Positions 33,299 to 41,724 of a stretch of DNA of 44,580 bases are shown here, one piece after another (position 1 is the first letter of the stretch; every line of letters starts with the position of its first letter). This DNA comes from Chitinophagaceae bacterium (GTDB taxonomy: Bacteria > Bacteroidota > Bacteroidia > Chitinophagales > Chitinophagaceae), in contig JAGKWS010000020.1 in the NCBI GenBank assembly GCA_021151685.1, positions 1 to 44,580 of the forward strand. Direction: 5' to 3'. The position numbers and the translations under genes were made by a program. The notes beneath the pieces are model-generated. The model was not told the DNA's origin, ran no database searches, and saw nothing but the letters and a program-made list of their open reading frames with translations.

Positions 33299-33910
33299 AT
33301 GAAAAACATCTTTCTCCCGATTCTCTTATTTGTATGTACTATATCGTTTGGCCAAAGCGAAGAAATATACCGGCTTGCATTCAGCTATCCTTCCAACTTT
33401 ACTATCACAACAAAATTATACGACGGCAAACAGCCAGCTTACATCCGAATAGTAGACACTACCGACAATTGGCGTAGTACCAGATTTTGGCTACGCGAAC
33501 AGAATGGTAACATAGCTGGCCATATGAAGAAAATAGAGCAAGACGAACACCACCCCTACCATCATACCTACTTGTTCAGAGATACGGCTCTGTCTGCACG
33601 TATTCCCGAAAAAGAACGAAAGAGGCTATTTGCGAAAGCCGAAAACCTTCAATCGGTAAAGCTAAAGTTGAAGGGGCCGAATTATGCAACCGTTCGTTCT
33701 GTAAAAGAACTAACAGGTTATTATTTCAGCACAACGGCACCCATATTTTCAAGCGATGGCAAGTATGCCTTTATAGACATTGCCGTCTACTACAAGGAAA
33801 CGGCCGCTAAGGAATGGAGAGATTCTTATTGTGGTTCAATCTGCCTCGTGTACGAACGGCAGAATAAATCATGGAAGAAAATCCGCACGATAAATATGCT
33901 GATATTGTAA
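33299..33910 (+). CDS. Secreted protein of unknown function
   Basis: A 203-residue protein with a signal peptide (MKNIFLPILLFVCTISFG, then Q). The chosen ATG at 33299 replaces an in-frame upstream start, because the signal peptide would otherwise be buried. The mature part has charged and aromatic strands (KLYDGKQPAYIRIVDTTDNW, YAFIDIAVYYKETAAKEW) that suggest a small periplasmic domain. No family recognised. Confidence 0.65.
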   Translation: MKNIFLPILLFVCTISFGQSEEIYRLAFSYPSNFTITTKLYDGKQPAYIRIVDTTDNWRSTRFWLREQNGNIAGHMKKIEQDEHHPYHHTYLFRDTALSARIPEKERKRLFAKAENLQSVKLKLKGPNYATVRSVKELTGYYFSTTAPIFSSDGKYAFIDIAVYYKETAAKEWRDSYCGSICLVYERQNKSWKKIRTINMLIL

Positions 33911-34028
33911 TGGTATATTCTCTACCTGCGCTGGTAGGCGAGCAGGCAACACTAATTGATGGTATTCTTTGTCTGGGAGTACAGATAGTTTCTGCGTAAT
34001 ATTACAATAACTACAAACATCCCATTTT

Positions 34029-34529
34029 ATGGATGTATACGAAGTCTTTCGCGTTGGTTTTGCTGCATTGTTGTTCCTTGTAGTTGCAACAGGTATTGGG
34101 TTGCTGTTTTATCGCAAGCTCAGGAATTTTGGACGACCTAAAATGGCAAAGGTATTTTTCATAGCCTATGGGCTTATTTTGATTATTTCTGTTTTAAGGT
34201 TGTTATGCGGCGAACAGATAATCGATAGAAAGCATGAGAATGCTATTCTTCTTGCAGATAGGGAAGCACCACTTGGATGGGTATATCTGAGCGTGTTTAG
34301 CGACAGCAGTTTTGAGTTCGAAAGCAGGGGATTGGAACGACATGGAGATATCTACGCAGGCAAAGCTAAAATTACTGCAGATTCTATCTTCTTCTACTAC
34401 AAAGATTCAATACCTCATGCAGGCTCCATTGCAGTATATTCCGACAAATACATAGCCTACGTAAATGGTAGCTACCCTGAAAAGGTAGAAATAAGACTGA
34501 GTAAACTTAGCGCAAAGAAAGGAAATTGA
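34029..34529 (+). CDS. Membrane protein of unknown function
   Basis: A 166-residue protein with two hydrophobic segments (about 9-28 and 42-60) and then a soluble domain of about 100 residues, rich in strands (WVYLSVFSDSSFEFES, SIFFYYKDSIPHAGSIAVYS). No known family identified. It probably exposes the C-terminal domain on one side of the inner membrane. Confidence 0.6.
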   Translation: MDVYEVFRVGFAALLFLVVATGIGLLFYRKLRNFGRPKMAKVFFIAYGLILIISVLRLLCGEQIIDRKHENAILLADREAPLGWVYLSVFSDSSFEFESRGLERHGDIYAGKAKITADSIFFYYKDSIPHAGSIAVYSDKYIAYVNGSYPEKVEIRLSKLSAKKGN

Positions 34530-35024
34530 GTGAACCATATTTCACGGCCACCAGAGTTAGCCCCCGTGTCTCTTACCAACCGCACTATTCCCAATCAAGC
34601 CTACTATATTAACCAATGCCACATCAATGACATTTGGGACATTGGTTTCTGGAAATTTGGACTTCTCAACGAAAAAAAACGCTTGTGTTGGGCGTAGCGT
34701 ACAAAACACATAATAAAGTATGCGGCAGGCATGGGCTCCACATTCCCTTCCACAAAAGAGCCACAGACTGTAGCCTGAAAAATGCAACAAACCTATCCTT
34801 ATATCCTCAAAATCAACATTCAGATAGCCATAACCCACATACCTGCACTCACCGCAACGCTCACTAAACACATGCATTGGCATAGGGCATATAGCCCTTG
34901 CCCCAAAAATGCCACCAAAAATCATCAACATTTTCAGTACAACACAAAGTATGCTCCGATAGGCAAAACACGCTTTAACCTTGTTTTGTGACGGTGCAGA
35001 TACGAATGTGGGTAATTTTATGAC
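34530..35024. other. Stretch without a supported gene
   Basis: A long open frame exists on the minus strand (34557-34931, if begun at MLMIFGG), with several Cys and no signal or family signature. A plus-strand frame also reads plausibly near 34556-34700. I cannot decide between them and annotate neither. The segment may be decayed coding DNA. No promoter-like box stands out. Confidence 0.35.
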
Positions 35025-35270
35025 ATGAAACGCATGATTGGAATTGCAACTATCACCATCTTGTTTGCATCTTGTTACAAAGACGAATGCCATATGTGCC
35101 GCACACAAGCCACCCGCAATGGCATAGCACAACCCAATAGTTTAGAAAAAACATACTGTGGCCTGAAGAAAAAGGAGCTGAAGGCACTGGAGTCGTCTTA
35201 TGAACGGTATTATTACGACAGTGTGTTGGGAAAAACTTCGTTTGAGCAAGTGAACACCGTTTGCTTCTGA
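35025..35270 (+). CDS. Small lipoprotein
   Basis: An 81-residue protein with lipobox LFASC (Cys about residue 17) after MKRMIGIATITIL. It carries five more Cys, including HMCRTQ and YCGLKK, that may pair outside the cytoplasm. No family recognised. The ctaA promoter begins 30 bases after its stop. Confidence 0.6.
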   Translation: MKRMIGIATITILFASCYKDECHMCRTQATRNGIAQPNSLEKTYCGLKKKELKALESSYERYYYDSVLGKTSFEQVNTVCF

Positions 35271-35300
35271 CAAGGAAAAATGATAGAAAAGTGGCAATAA

Positions 35301-35334
35301 TTGACCAGCTGAAAGGCTTCGTAGATTAATTTTG
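35301..35334 (+). promoter_or_regulatory. Promoter of ctaA
   Basis: TTG at 35301-35303 and TAATTTTG at 35327-35334 are 23 bases apart, at the long end of the Bacteroidota range. The -7 box covers a TTG at 35332 that opens the ctaA frame, so the GTG at 35353 is preferred as start. Confidence 0.5.
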
Positions 35335-35352
35335 CAGGCAAATTTCAGAAGG

Positions 35353-36405
35353 GTGGACCATAAGCGTAGGGCGGTAGCGTATTGGCTGATAGCCGGTGTA
35401 GTGATGATTGTGATAGAGTTCATTATGGGTGGGGTAACCCGGCTTACAGGTTCGGGCCTATCTATTACAGAGTGGAAGCCTATTATGGGGGCACTACCCC
35501 CAATGGGAGAGGATGACTGGGACAAGGCTTTTGACAGCTACAAACAAATAGCCCAATACAAGTACATAAACAGCCATTTTGATTTACCCGATTTCAAATT
35601 CATTTTCTATTGGGAATGGGCACACCGCTTATGGGCACGTATGCTGGGTGTGGTGTTTGCTATAGGTTTTGTGTATTTTTTTGTGCGTAAGTATTTCGAT
35701 AAGCAAATGGTGAAGCCATTCATCATATTGTTTATACTGGGTGGTATGCAGGGCTTTGTGGGCTGGAAGATGGTGGAAAGTGGCCTGAACGATACCGACC
35801 TGTATGTAAAACATACGTGGTTGGCTACACACTTTCTGTCGGCATTAACGCTGATGTGTTATACACTATGGTTTGCCCTGGTGCTGCTGGTGCCCGAAGA
35901 AAGGCGGGTGAATGCACCTGCCACCTTCAAGCAAGTGGTGGGTATAGTGGTGCTTACCTATGTGCAACTGGCATGGGGGGCATTTATGGCAGGCATGCAT
36001 GCATCGAAAAGTGCGCCTACATGGCCCACTATAAATGGAGATATGATACCACCGGGGCTGATGCACAACAGCTTTGTGAGCAACCCTATAAATGTGCAGT
36101 TTATGCACCGTATGCTGGCGTACCTATTACTGGCAATAATCAGTACATGGTATTTTGCCGCAGGCAAGGTGGCAAAAAGTGCACCGGGCTCGCTGCTGGG
36201 TAGTACACGCACCATTACATTAGCATTGGTATGGGGGCAAGTTGTGCTGGGTATAGTAACGGTACTGTGTGCGCCGCGTATTGTCTTCGGCCAGTTTGGC
36301 ACCTACGAAATTCTGGCCGAGGCACACCAACTGGTGGGTATGTTTCTGCTCATGTCTCTGGTGGCCAATGCCTATGTAACCCGCAAAAACACGGCTCTGG
36401 CATAG
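35353..36405 (+). CDS. ctaA: Heme A synthase (COX15/CtaA)
   Basis: A 350-residue inner-membrane protein with eight hydrophobic segments. Diagnostic sites include GGVTRLTGSGLSITEWKPI near the N-terminus, WEWAHRLWARMLG, TWLATHFLSAL, SAPTWPTINGDMIPPG, VQFMHRMLAYLL and EAHQLVGMFLL. The histidines in the second, third, fifth and sixth of these motifs are the heme ligands. The enzyme oxidises a methyl group of heme O to a formyl group to make heme A for cytochrome c oxidase. The start is a GTG chosen because the preceding TTG lies inside the -7 box; no ATG occurs until residue 17 of this version. The companion heme O synthase gene (ctaB) is not in the window. It is followed by purS with its own promoter box. 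Confidence 0.93.
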   Translation: MDHKRRAVAYWLIAGVVMIVIEFIMGGVTRLTGSGLSITEWKPIMGALPPMGEDDWDKAFDSYKQIAQYKYINSHFDLPDFKFIFYWEWAHRLWARMLGVVFAIGFVYFFVRKYFDKQMVKPFIILFILGGMQGFVGWKMVESGLNDTDLYVKHTWLATHFLSALTLMCYTLWFALVLLVPEERRVNAPATFKQVVGIVVLTYVQLAWGAFMAGMHASKSAPTWPTINGDMIPPGLMHNSFVSNPINVQFMHRMLAYLLLAIISTWYFAAGKVAKSAPGSLLGSTRTITLALVWGQVVLGIVTVLCAPRIVFGQFGTYEILAEAHQLVGMFLLMSLVANAYVTRKNTALA

Positions 36406-36464
36406 CTGGTAACTTTAGTGCCCCGTGCTATGGGCGCAAGCATACCAATGTACATATTTCTTTC

Positions 36465-36472
36465 TACTTTTG
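36465..36472 (+). promoter_or_regulatory. -7 box of purS, 5 bases before the ATG
   Basis: TACTTTTG matches TAnnTTTG and is separated from the purS ATG by 5 bases, so an mRNA starting at the usual distance would begin at the start codon. Confidence 0.55.
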
Positions 36473-36477
36473 CGGGT

Positions 36478-36729
36478 ATGAAATACACTGCTCACATCAA
36501 CGTAATGCCATTGAAAGAACTGCTGGACCCACAGGGTAAGGCAGTGAGTAACAGCCTGCACAATCTGGGACTAACCGGTGTGGGAGACGTGCGCATTGGT
36601 AAGCGCATAACCCTTCATCTGGAAGCAGCCAACACCGAAGCGGCCGAAAACATGACCCGCGAAGCCTGCAAAAAGTTGCTGGCCAATCCGGTTATGGAAG
36701 CATTTGACTTTACCATTACCGAAGGATAG
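36478..36729 (+). CDS. purS: Phosphoribosylformylglycinamidine synthase subunit PurS
   Basis: An 83-residue protein starting MKYTAHINVMPLKELLDPQG. The strand-helix pattern with VMPLKELLDPQGKAV and TREACKKLLANPV fits PurS, which forms a complex with PurL and PurQ to convert FGAR to FGAM in purine synthesis. PurS is usually next to purL or purQ, but here it is alone between ctaA and rsmI. An in-frame start 60 bases upstream was rejected because the -7 box lies between. Confidence 0.9.
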   Translation: MKYTAHINVMPLKELLDPQGKAVSNSLHNLGLTGVGDVRIGKRITLHLEAANTEAAENMTREACKKLLANPVMEAFDFTITEG

Positions 36730-36824
36730 TACTGACGTAAACAACTTTGAAGAGCAGGTGCCAGACGCAATTCGGGCACCTGCTTTTGTACCATGTGGTA
36801 CACCAAACCAATATTTGCTGATAT

Positions 36825-37541
36825 ATGCCGCTGTATCTGATACCATCGCCCATTGGTAACTTGGGAGACATGACCTACCGGGCGGTGGAAGCCCTGCGAC
36901 AAGCCGATGTAGTACTGTGCGAGGATACCCGCACCAGCAGTGTATTGCTGCGGCACTACCAGATACAGAAACCACTTACCCCCTACCACGCGCACAACGA
37001 GCACAAAGTACTAGAGCATCTTGCCGACCAGATAGAGGCCGGAAGAACTTTTGCCCTGATAACCGATGCGGGTACGCCCGGCATATCAGACCCGGGATTT
37101 TTGCTGGTACGCGAGTGTGCGCGCCGGGGGCTGCACGTAGAGTGCCTGCCGGGGGCTACGGCATTTGTGCCGGCATTGGTACAGTCGGGCCTGGCAGCCA
37201 GCAGGTTTGCGTTCGAAGGTTTTTTGCCCTTGAAAAAAGGTCGGCAGACTATGCTGAAAAGTTTGGCAGAGGAACCACGCACCATTATACTATACGAGAG
37301 TCCGCACCGGTTGCAAAAAACACTAAACGAACTGGCCCAGTATATGGGGGCAGACCGGCAGGCGGCTGTATGCCGAGAGCTGACCAAAAAATTTGAAGAA
37401 ACCCGTAGAGACAATCTGGCGGCATTGGCCACACACTACACCACCCACCCACCCAAGGGCGAAATAGTGATAGTAATTGATGGGGCACCCTCGAAAAAGA
37501 AAAAGCAGATAACCGATGATTTGGATGATGAGGAAGAATAA
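36825..37541 (+). CDS. rsmI: 16S rRNA (cytidine1402-2'-O)-methyltransferase
   Basis: A 238-residue protein of the tetrapyrrole-methylase fold with SPIGNLGD (8-15), EDTR (33-36), DAGTPGISDPG (81-91), PGATA (109-113) and GFLP (132-135), the RsmI signatures. It methylates the 2'-O of C1402 in 16S rRNA, which helps decoding accuracy. The tail (ITDDLDDEEE) is acidic. A near-consensus -7 box, AATATTTG (36810-36817), lies 7 bases before the ATG. Confidence 0.96.
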   Translation: MPLYLIPSPIGNLGDMTYRAVEALRQADVVLCEDTRTSSVLLRHYQIQKPLTPYHAHNEHKVLEHLADQIEAGRTFALITDAGTPGISDPGFLLVRECARRGLHVECLPGATAFVPALVQSGLAASRFAFEGFLPLKKGRQTMLKSLAEEPRTIILYESPHRLQKTLNELAQYMGADRQAAVCRELTKKFEETRRDNLAALATHYTTHPPKGEIVIVIDGAPSKKKKQITDDLDDEEE

Positions 37542-37726
37542 ACTCCAAACATTAAATTTGACAGACTAATATGCAATTTTTAATATGACATAAAATCATT
37601 CCGAAAATTTGGTACCTGCCTCCATACAAATACTTAGTCAGATACCAAAAACAGAATGAAGGAAGACAGTATGTTTTCTAATATCCCTCGGTATCTTCCG
37701 CAATTGATGTCCATGAAGCGGGGCCA

Positions 37727-38185
37727 CTAATATCGATATGCCTTTGCGGCAACAGCAGGCTGAGCGACACCATTTATCGTACATTCCGACAGGGTTTTTA
37801 CCTTGTCCCACATACAACTGCAAGAGAAGGACGTATAGCTATATCCGGTTATTTTGTACGTTTTGCCAACCTCTGGCAAGTATAGTTGCCAGTCGTATTC
37901 GTCGTTGGGGTAGCGGCCATTTATGGGTTTGTATACAAATGCACCATCGGCATTGGCGGTATCCTGCACGCCGTCTATAGTGGCCGCAACGGCCACCTCA
38001 CTAAAGTTGGTGCCGGGCTTGTAGCCAGTGGTAATGATGGTATCCAGTTGAGACCGTGTATAGTTGTAGAACCGCACATATACCTCGTTTGTTTCAGGAC
38101 ATTCTACCTTTTTGCAACAGCCCCCAAGCAACAGACTTCCCGTTGCAGCAATAAACAGTGTACTTAGTATTTGTTGCTTGCCCAT
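37727..38185 (-). CDS. Lipoprotein of unknown function
   Basis: A 152-residue protein starting MGKQQILSTLFIAATG with lipobox LLGGC (Cys about residue 23). The mature part is strand-rich (VYVRFYNYTRSQLDTIITTGY), with several cysteines including CSCMWDK and SEC. It lies downstream of the rfaE2-like gene in the same direction, with a 48-base gap, and may be co-transcribed. No known family recognised. Confidence 0.6.
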   Translation of the reverse strand: MGKQQILSTLFIAATGSLLLGGCCKKVECPETNEVYVRFYNYTRSQLDTIITTGYKPGTNFSEVAVAATIDGVQDTANADGAFVYKPINGRYPNDEYDWQLYLPEVGKTYKITGYSYTSFSCSCMWDKVKTLSECTINGVAQPAVAAKAYRY

Positions 38186-38233
38186 AATGAATGTCTTATA
38201 TATATAGAATGATATGGCTACCACACCATATTG

Positions 38234-38725
38234 TTACAGTTTCTGTATTCTGTCTATAATAGAGGTAGTAGAATACCCCTCTACAAACGGAATAATGTGT
38301 ACCTCGCCACCATGTTGCTGCACAAATGGCGCACCCACTATTTTGTCTATGGTATAGTCGCCACCCTTCACCAGAATGTCGGGGCGTATCAGCTCTATCA
38401 GGGCTTCGGGGGTATCTTCGTCAAATAGGCATATAGCATCGGTACACAGCAGCGATGCCAATTGAAAAGCACGGTCATTTTCATGGGTCACTGGCCGGCT
38501 GGGGCCTTTCAGGCGTTTTACCGATGCATCGGTATTTACCCCTACCACCAGCACATTGCCCAGGCTGGCAGCACGCGCCAGCAGGTCCAGATGGCCGTGG
38601 TGCAGTATATCGAAACAGCCGTTGGTAAATACTATTTTCCGCCCCTTTATGCGCCAGCCATTGCATTCGCGCAGCAGTGTTTCGCGGGTGTGTATCTTAT
38701 GCTTTATCCAGTTCAGCTTGTCCAT
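38234..38725 (-). CDS. rfaE2: RfaE2-like nucleotidyltransferase (heptose-phosphate adenylyltransferase)
   Basis: A 163-residue protein with FTNGCFDILHHGHLDLL (about 34-50), the cytidylyltransferase-family HxGH motif at residues 42-45. Further sites are VGVNTDASVKRLKG and the C-terminal PFVEGYSTTSIIDRI, which together match the C-terminal domain of HldE and stand-alone RfaE2. Such enzymes activate D-glycero-beta-D-manno-heptose-1-phosphate with ATP for LPS core synthesis. The start at 38725 was chosen because the upstream in-frame codons lie inside the YbhN-like gene. Its first 29 bases overlap the end of that gene, implying translational coupling. Other members of this family use different alcohol phosphates, so heptose is probable but not proven. 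Confidence 0.88.
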   Translation of the reverse strand: MDKLNWIKHKIHTRETLLRECNGWRIKGRKIVFTNGCFDILHHGHLDLLARAASLGNVLVVGVNTDASVKRLKGPSRPVTHENDRAFQLASLLCTDAICLFDEDTPEALIELIRPDILVKGGDYTIDKIVGAPFVQQHGGEVHIIPFVEGYSTTSIIDRIQKL

Positions 38726-39704
38726 TTCTTCTTTTATTGTAGGGTTGTATCGCCACCAGCGATATAAGCCCCAGTAAAACAATTACTGCGGTTTGTGCTA
38801 CCCAGGCTATCCAGCCAAATGCCTGTGCGGGCACCTCGGCTACATTGTAGGCGGTAAGCATTTGCGCTACCAGCAGGGTATAGAGGCCTATGCCACCGGG
38901 CGTTACTATTACCCCCACGCTGCCGTATACCAGTACCACAAGGGCAGTAGCTACGCCCAGGTGGGCGGTTTCGGGCAGGCACCAGAAGCCTACATACAAT
39001 TGTAGCAAGTACATGGCCCATATCAGCACGGTGTATAGTAGAAATGGGCCGCGTTTTTTCATGCGCACTATAGACAGTACCCCGCGCGACAACTCGGTTA
39101 CAAACCGGCCTACCTTAGAGTTTTTGTTGCGGCGGTACAGCACTCTGCCCACCGGTATGGCCAGCACGGCTACCAGCCCCAGCAGAGCCAGTGTGGTTTT
39201 GCTGTTTTCGAACTTCGTTTGAAAGTCGCCCATTTTGGCCATAACAAACGTGCCCAAAAACTGCGCTTGCAACAGGAAGGCTACTGCGGCTATTACCAGC
39301 AGGCACACCATATCGAAGGCACGCTCGGCTACAATGGTGCCAATCATTTTGTCGGCCGGGGCTTTTTCGTACTTGGCCAGTACGGTACACTTGGCTACCT
39401 CGCCGGCACGTGGCAGTGCCAGATTGGCTATATACCCTATCAGTACGGCAAAGGTAGTGTTCACTACAGAGGGCTTCAGATCTACAGTCTCTAGCAGGTA
39501 ACGCCACCGTATGGCCCTGAACAGGTGCGACAAAAAGCCAATGACTATTACCGGCAACAAATACCACGCATTTGCATTGATGATGGCATTGCCCAACTCG
39601 TGCTTCTGTTGGTCGGTAAGCTGGTGTAGCATATGATATATTATCCATATCCCCAGACCTAAGAACAGAATGTATTGAACTACCGTGAGGATTGTTTTCT
39701 TCAT
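38697..39704 (-). CDS. YbhN/LPG-synthase-like membrane protein
   Basis: A 335-residue protein with about eight hydrophobic segments. It has the family's conserved GYIANLALPRAGEVAKC (about 89-105) and the TPGGIGLYT near the C-terminus, matching the UPF0104/LPG-synthase transmembrane family (YbhN-like; includes flippase domains of MprF). Members are thought to move lipids or glycolipids across the membrane. Function here is unknown, but the overlap with the rfaE2-like gene suggests a shared envelope-related role. The start at 39704 was chosen over a TTG at 39713, which lies in the -7 box. Confidence 0.78.
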   Translation of the reverse strand: MKKTILTVVQYILFLGLGIWIIYHMLHQLTDQQKHELGNAIINANAWYLLPVIVIGFLSHLFRAIRWRYLLETVDLKPSVVNTTFAVLIGYIANLALPRAGEVAKCTVLAKYEKAPADKMIGTIVAERAFDMVCLLVIAAVAFLLQAQFLGTFVMAKMGDFQTKFENSKTTLALLGLVAVLAIPVGRVLYRRNKNSKVGRFVTELSRGVLSIVRMKKRGPFLLYTVLIWAMYLLQLYVGFWCLPETAHLGVATALVVLVYGSVGVIVTPGGIGLYTLLVAQMLTAYNVAEVPAQAFGWIAWVAQTAVIVLLGLISLVAIQPYNKRRNGQAELDKA

Positions 39705-39710
39705 ATGCAT

Positions 39711-39718
39711 CAAAGTTA
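39711..39718 (-). promoter_or_regulatory. -7 box of the YbhN-like gene, 6 bases before the ATG
   Basis: TAACTTTG on the minus strand matches TAnnTTTG. Only 6 bases lie between it and the ATG at 39704, so the transcript would have essentially no leader. Confidence 0.5.
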
Positions 39719-39828
39719 GTAAACACTGCCGCCAACAAAATACTAATAATTATCAGTACTTATGCGACGAAGTATTGTTACATAGCAGGCATAGCTGTGG
39801 TAACAACTATGTACCAAACAGATTATCT

Positions 39829-40173
39829 CTATAGTTTATTGCCTTCCTTCGGGAAAATGATAGATGGCTTGAAGGTTTTGGCAGCTTCAAAATCCATGCT
39901 GGCGTAAGAGATTACAATTACGGTATCGCCCACACCTATTTTGCGGGCGGCAGGTCCGTTCATACATATCATGCCAGAGCCACGTGTGCCCTTTATGATG
40001 TAGGTCTCCAACCGCTCGCCATTGTCCAGGTCCAAAACCTGCACTTTCTCGTTTTCTATCATATTCGCAGCGTCCAGCAGGTCTTCATCAATGGTAATGC
40101 TGCCAATGTACTGCAGATTGGCCTCAGTGATTTGTACCCGGTGAATCTTCGATTTTAGTACTTCAATATGCAT
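39829..40173 (-). CDS. panD: Aspartate 1-decarboxylase
   Basis: A 114-residue protein with the autocleavage site Gly24-Ser25 in YIGSITID. The catalytic Lys9, His11, Arg54 and Tyr58 are all at their usual positions. Self-cleavage makes the Ser25 pyruvoyl group, and the enzyme then makes beta-alanine for pantothenate and CoA. panB and panC are not in this window. The ATG at 40173 was chosen over an in-frame ATG 27 bases upstream, which would add 9 residues and precede the -7 box. Confidence 0.96.
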   Translation of the reverse strand: MHIEVLKSKIHRVQITEANLQYIGSITIDEDLLDAANMIENEKVQVLDLDNGERLETYIIKGTRGSGMICMNGPAARKIGVGDTVIVISYASMDFEAAKTFKPSIIFPKEGNKL

Positions 40174-40181
40174 AGCGGGCG

Positions 40182-40189
40182 CAAAGGTA
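40182..40189 (-). promoter_or_regulatory. -7 box of panD, 8 bases before the ATG
   Basis: TACCTTTG on the minus strand matches TAnnTTTG, with only 8 bases to the panD ATG. Confidence 0.5.
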
Positions 40190-40250
40190 GGGTGTTTCAT
40201 TGAGAATGACTGTTGTTCATAGTGCCCATATATACATTATAGCCCTTGCA

Positions 40251-40297
40251 ACAGAAAACGCAACCAATATGAGCTTCCATATAGTTGCGTTTTCTGT
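40251..40297. terminator. Long hairpin after the carboxypeptidase-regulatory-like gene
   Basis: ACAGAAAACGCAAC (40251-40264) and GTTGCGTTTTCTGT (40284-40297) pair perfectly over 14 bases around a 19-base loop that holds a small inner hairpin. It lies just after the stop of the gene at 40322-40732 (minus). It could end that transcript or control panD on the opposite side; no strong T-run follows on either strand. Confidence 0.6.
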
Positions 40298-40321
40298 AAT
40301 TGTCTTTGGGGTAATTGTCTA

Positions 40322-40732
40322 TTACTTAACCGGTGCGGGCGGTGCCACATCGCCCCACGCTATGCTCGAATCTGCCATAGGTATCTCGGTCTTTAGTTTG
40401 AACTGTGTAAGCTGCAACTTTTTCACCGGTACATCGCTAATGGTGATTCTACGCCCGTTGGCAGGGAAAAACAACCGCAAACTATACGTGCCCGGCAGTA
40501 CATTATTTGTTTCGAAATACCCCTTGCTATCCGTATAGCCCGACGAGTTGGTAGCCGAGTCGCCCAAATAAATGAAGGCTTGCACCTTGGGCATGGGCTC
40601 GCCACGCAGGTCGGTAATATAGCCAGCTATGGCACTTTTACGCACTTTGGTGCTACCTGCTTTCGGTGTTGTCTGTGCCCCGGCTGTCTGCCACAGCAGC
40701 AGGCCGGCAATAGTTGCTGTAATAAGCTTCAT
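40322..40732 (-). CDS. Secreted carboxypeptidase-regulatory-like domain protein
   Basis: A 136-residue protein with signal peptide (cleaved after WQTAGA) and a domain with the pattern IAGYITDLRGEPMPKVQAFI then SSGYTDSKGYFETN and LPGTYSLRLFF. This is the carboxypeptidase-D-regulatory-like Ig fold often found as the N-terminal plug region of TonB-dependent receptors or as a stand-alone domain. Standing alone it probably helps assemble or bind an envelope complex. The pattern GxVxDxxxxPLxxAxV is easily seen as GYITDLRGEPMPKVQAF. Confidence 0.7.
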   Translation of the reverse strand: MKLITATIAGLLLWQTAGAQTTPKAGSTKVRKSAIAGYITDLRGEPMPKVQAFIYLGDSATNSSGYTDSKGYFETNNVLPGTYSLRLFFPANGRRITISDVPVKKLQLTQFKLKTEIPMADSSIAWGDVAPPAPVK

Positions 40733-40847
40733 AAAACGTGTATATTAGCTTTAGGTCTATAAATGTACACATTATTCTGTATTCCCTATACCCTGTTTGC
40801 CATCTGTTTACACACTATTTACAGCACTGCCGCACCATGCACCTGTA

Positions 40848-41639
40848 CTACTCTGCCGCTACAGCAGGGCGGCGGTGCAATAACGATAGTATTACATACA
40901 GCACAAAGGCAAATGGCACCACAGCCACCTTGAGGAAAGGCACTGCAGCCAGTGTACCCACTACCAGTATGAGTTGTGGCCATGCACTGGCCAAATTCCA
41001 CTTGGCTGGCATCAGCTTGATGAAGCTGATGGATGACACCATGAACCAGCACAACAAACCGATAATGGCATACAACACCCAGCGGTTGTGTAGCAGTTGC
41101 CCCAAATTGTAGGGGTTGTACCACATGAGCAGCGGAAACGAGGCTACAAAAATACCCACGGCCGGCGTAGGCATACCCTGAAAGAACCCCTTGGGCACAT
41201 TGGTAGTGATATTGAAGCGGGCCAGACGCAATGCCGCAAAACACGCTATCAGAAATGCGGGGCACATACCCAGCATGGTCACATCCATAGCATTGCGCTC
41301 GCTCATGATGGCATCCCACAAAAACTTGTACATAATCATAGATGGTGCTACGCCAAAAGAAACCACATCGGCCAGCGAATCCAGATCTTTACCTATGGGC
41401 GACAAAATGTTCAATGCCCGTGCAGTAAAACCGTCCAGCAAGTCGCACACGCCGGCAATGGCAATGAAAAAGCTGGCCATATATATCTGCTCTGCACCAT
41501 ATACCCAGTTCCATGCTGGTGTAGACATGCCTTGTTGCACTACCATACTCGTGTAGGGTTGGGCGGTAAGCACGTAGGCAATGGCTATACAGCCACAAAA
41601 CAGGTTGCCAAGGGTGAGCAGATTGGGAAGATGCTTCAT
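40848..41639 (-). CDS. pssA: CDP-diacylglycerol--serine O-phosphatidyltransferase
   Basis: A 263-residue membrane protein with the CDP-alcohol phosphatidyltransferase signature in full: Asp69-Gly70, Ala73-Arg74, Gly83, Asp87 and Asp91 fit DGx2ARx8Gx3Dx3D. It makes phosphatidylserine, the precursor of phosphatidylethanolamine. Decarboxylase (psd) is not in this window. Its own -7 box is 7 bases before the ATG. Confidence 0.93.
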   Translation of the reverse strand: MKHLPNLLTLGNLFCGCIAIAYVLTAQPYTSMVVQQGMSTPAWNWVYGAEQIYMASFFIAIAGVCDLLDGFTARALNILSPIGKDLDSLADVVSFGVAPSMIMYKFLWDAIMSERNAMDVTMLGMCPAFLIACFAALRLARFNITTNVPKGFFQGMPTPAVGIFVASFPLLMWYNPYNLGQLLHNRWVLYAIIGLLCWFMVSSISFIKLMPAKWNLASAWPQLILVVGTLAAVPFLKVAVVPFAFVLYVILSLLHRRPAVAAE

Positions 41640-41646
41640 ATGGCTT

Positions 41647-41654
41647 CAAAAATA
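41647..41654 (-). promoter_or_regulatory. -7 box of pssA, 7 bases before the ATG
   Basis: TATTTTTG on the minus strand matches TAnnTTTG and is 7 bases before the pssA ATG. Confidence 0.5.
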
Positions 41655-41724
41655 GCAATAATTAGCGTGTGCCACCGCCGCATTTTTGCAACGTAATGAC
41701 ATTGGCTCTTTTTGCCCATACACC

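Noticed and set aside
34557..35132. 191-codon minus-strand frame with many Cys
   Set aside because: It overlaps the start of the small lipoprotein gene, lacks a signal or family match, and an opposite-strand frame reads about as well.
40738..41112. 124-codon plus-strand frame
   Set aside because: It is antisense to pssA and the intergenic region beside it.
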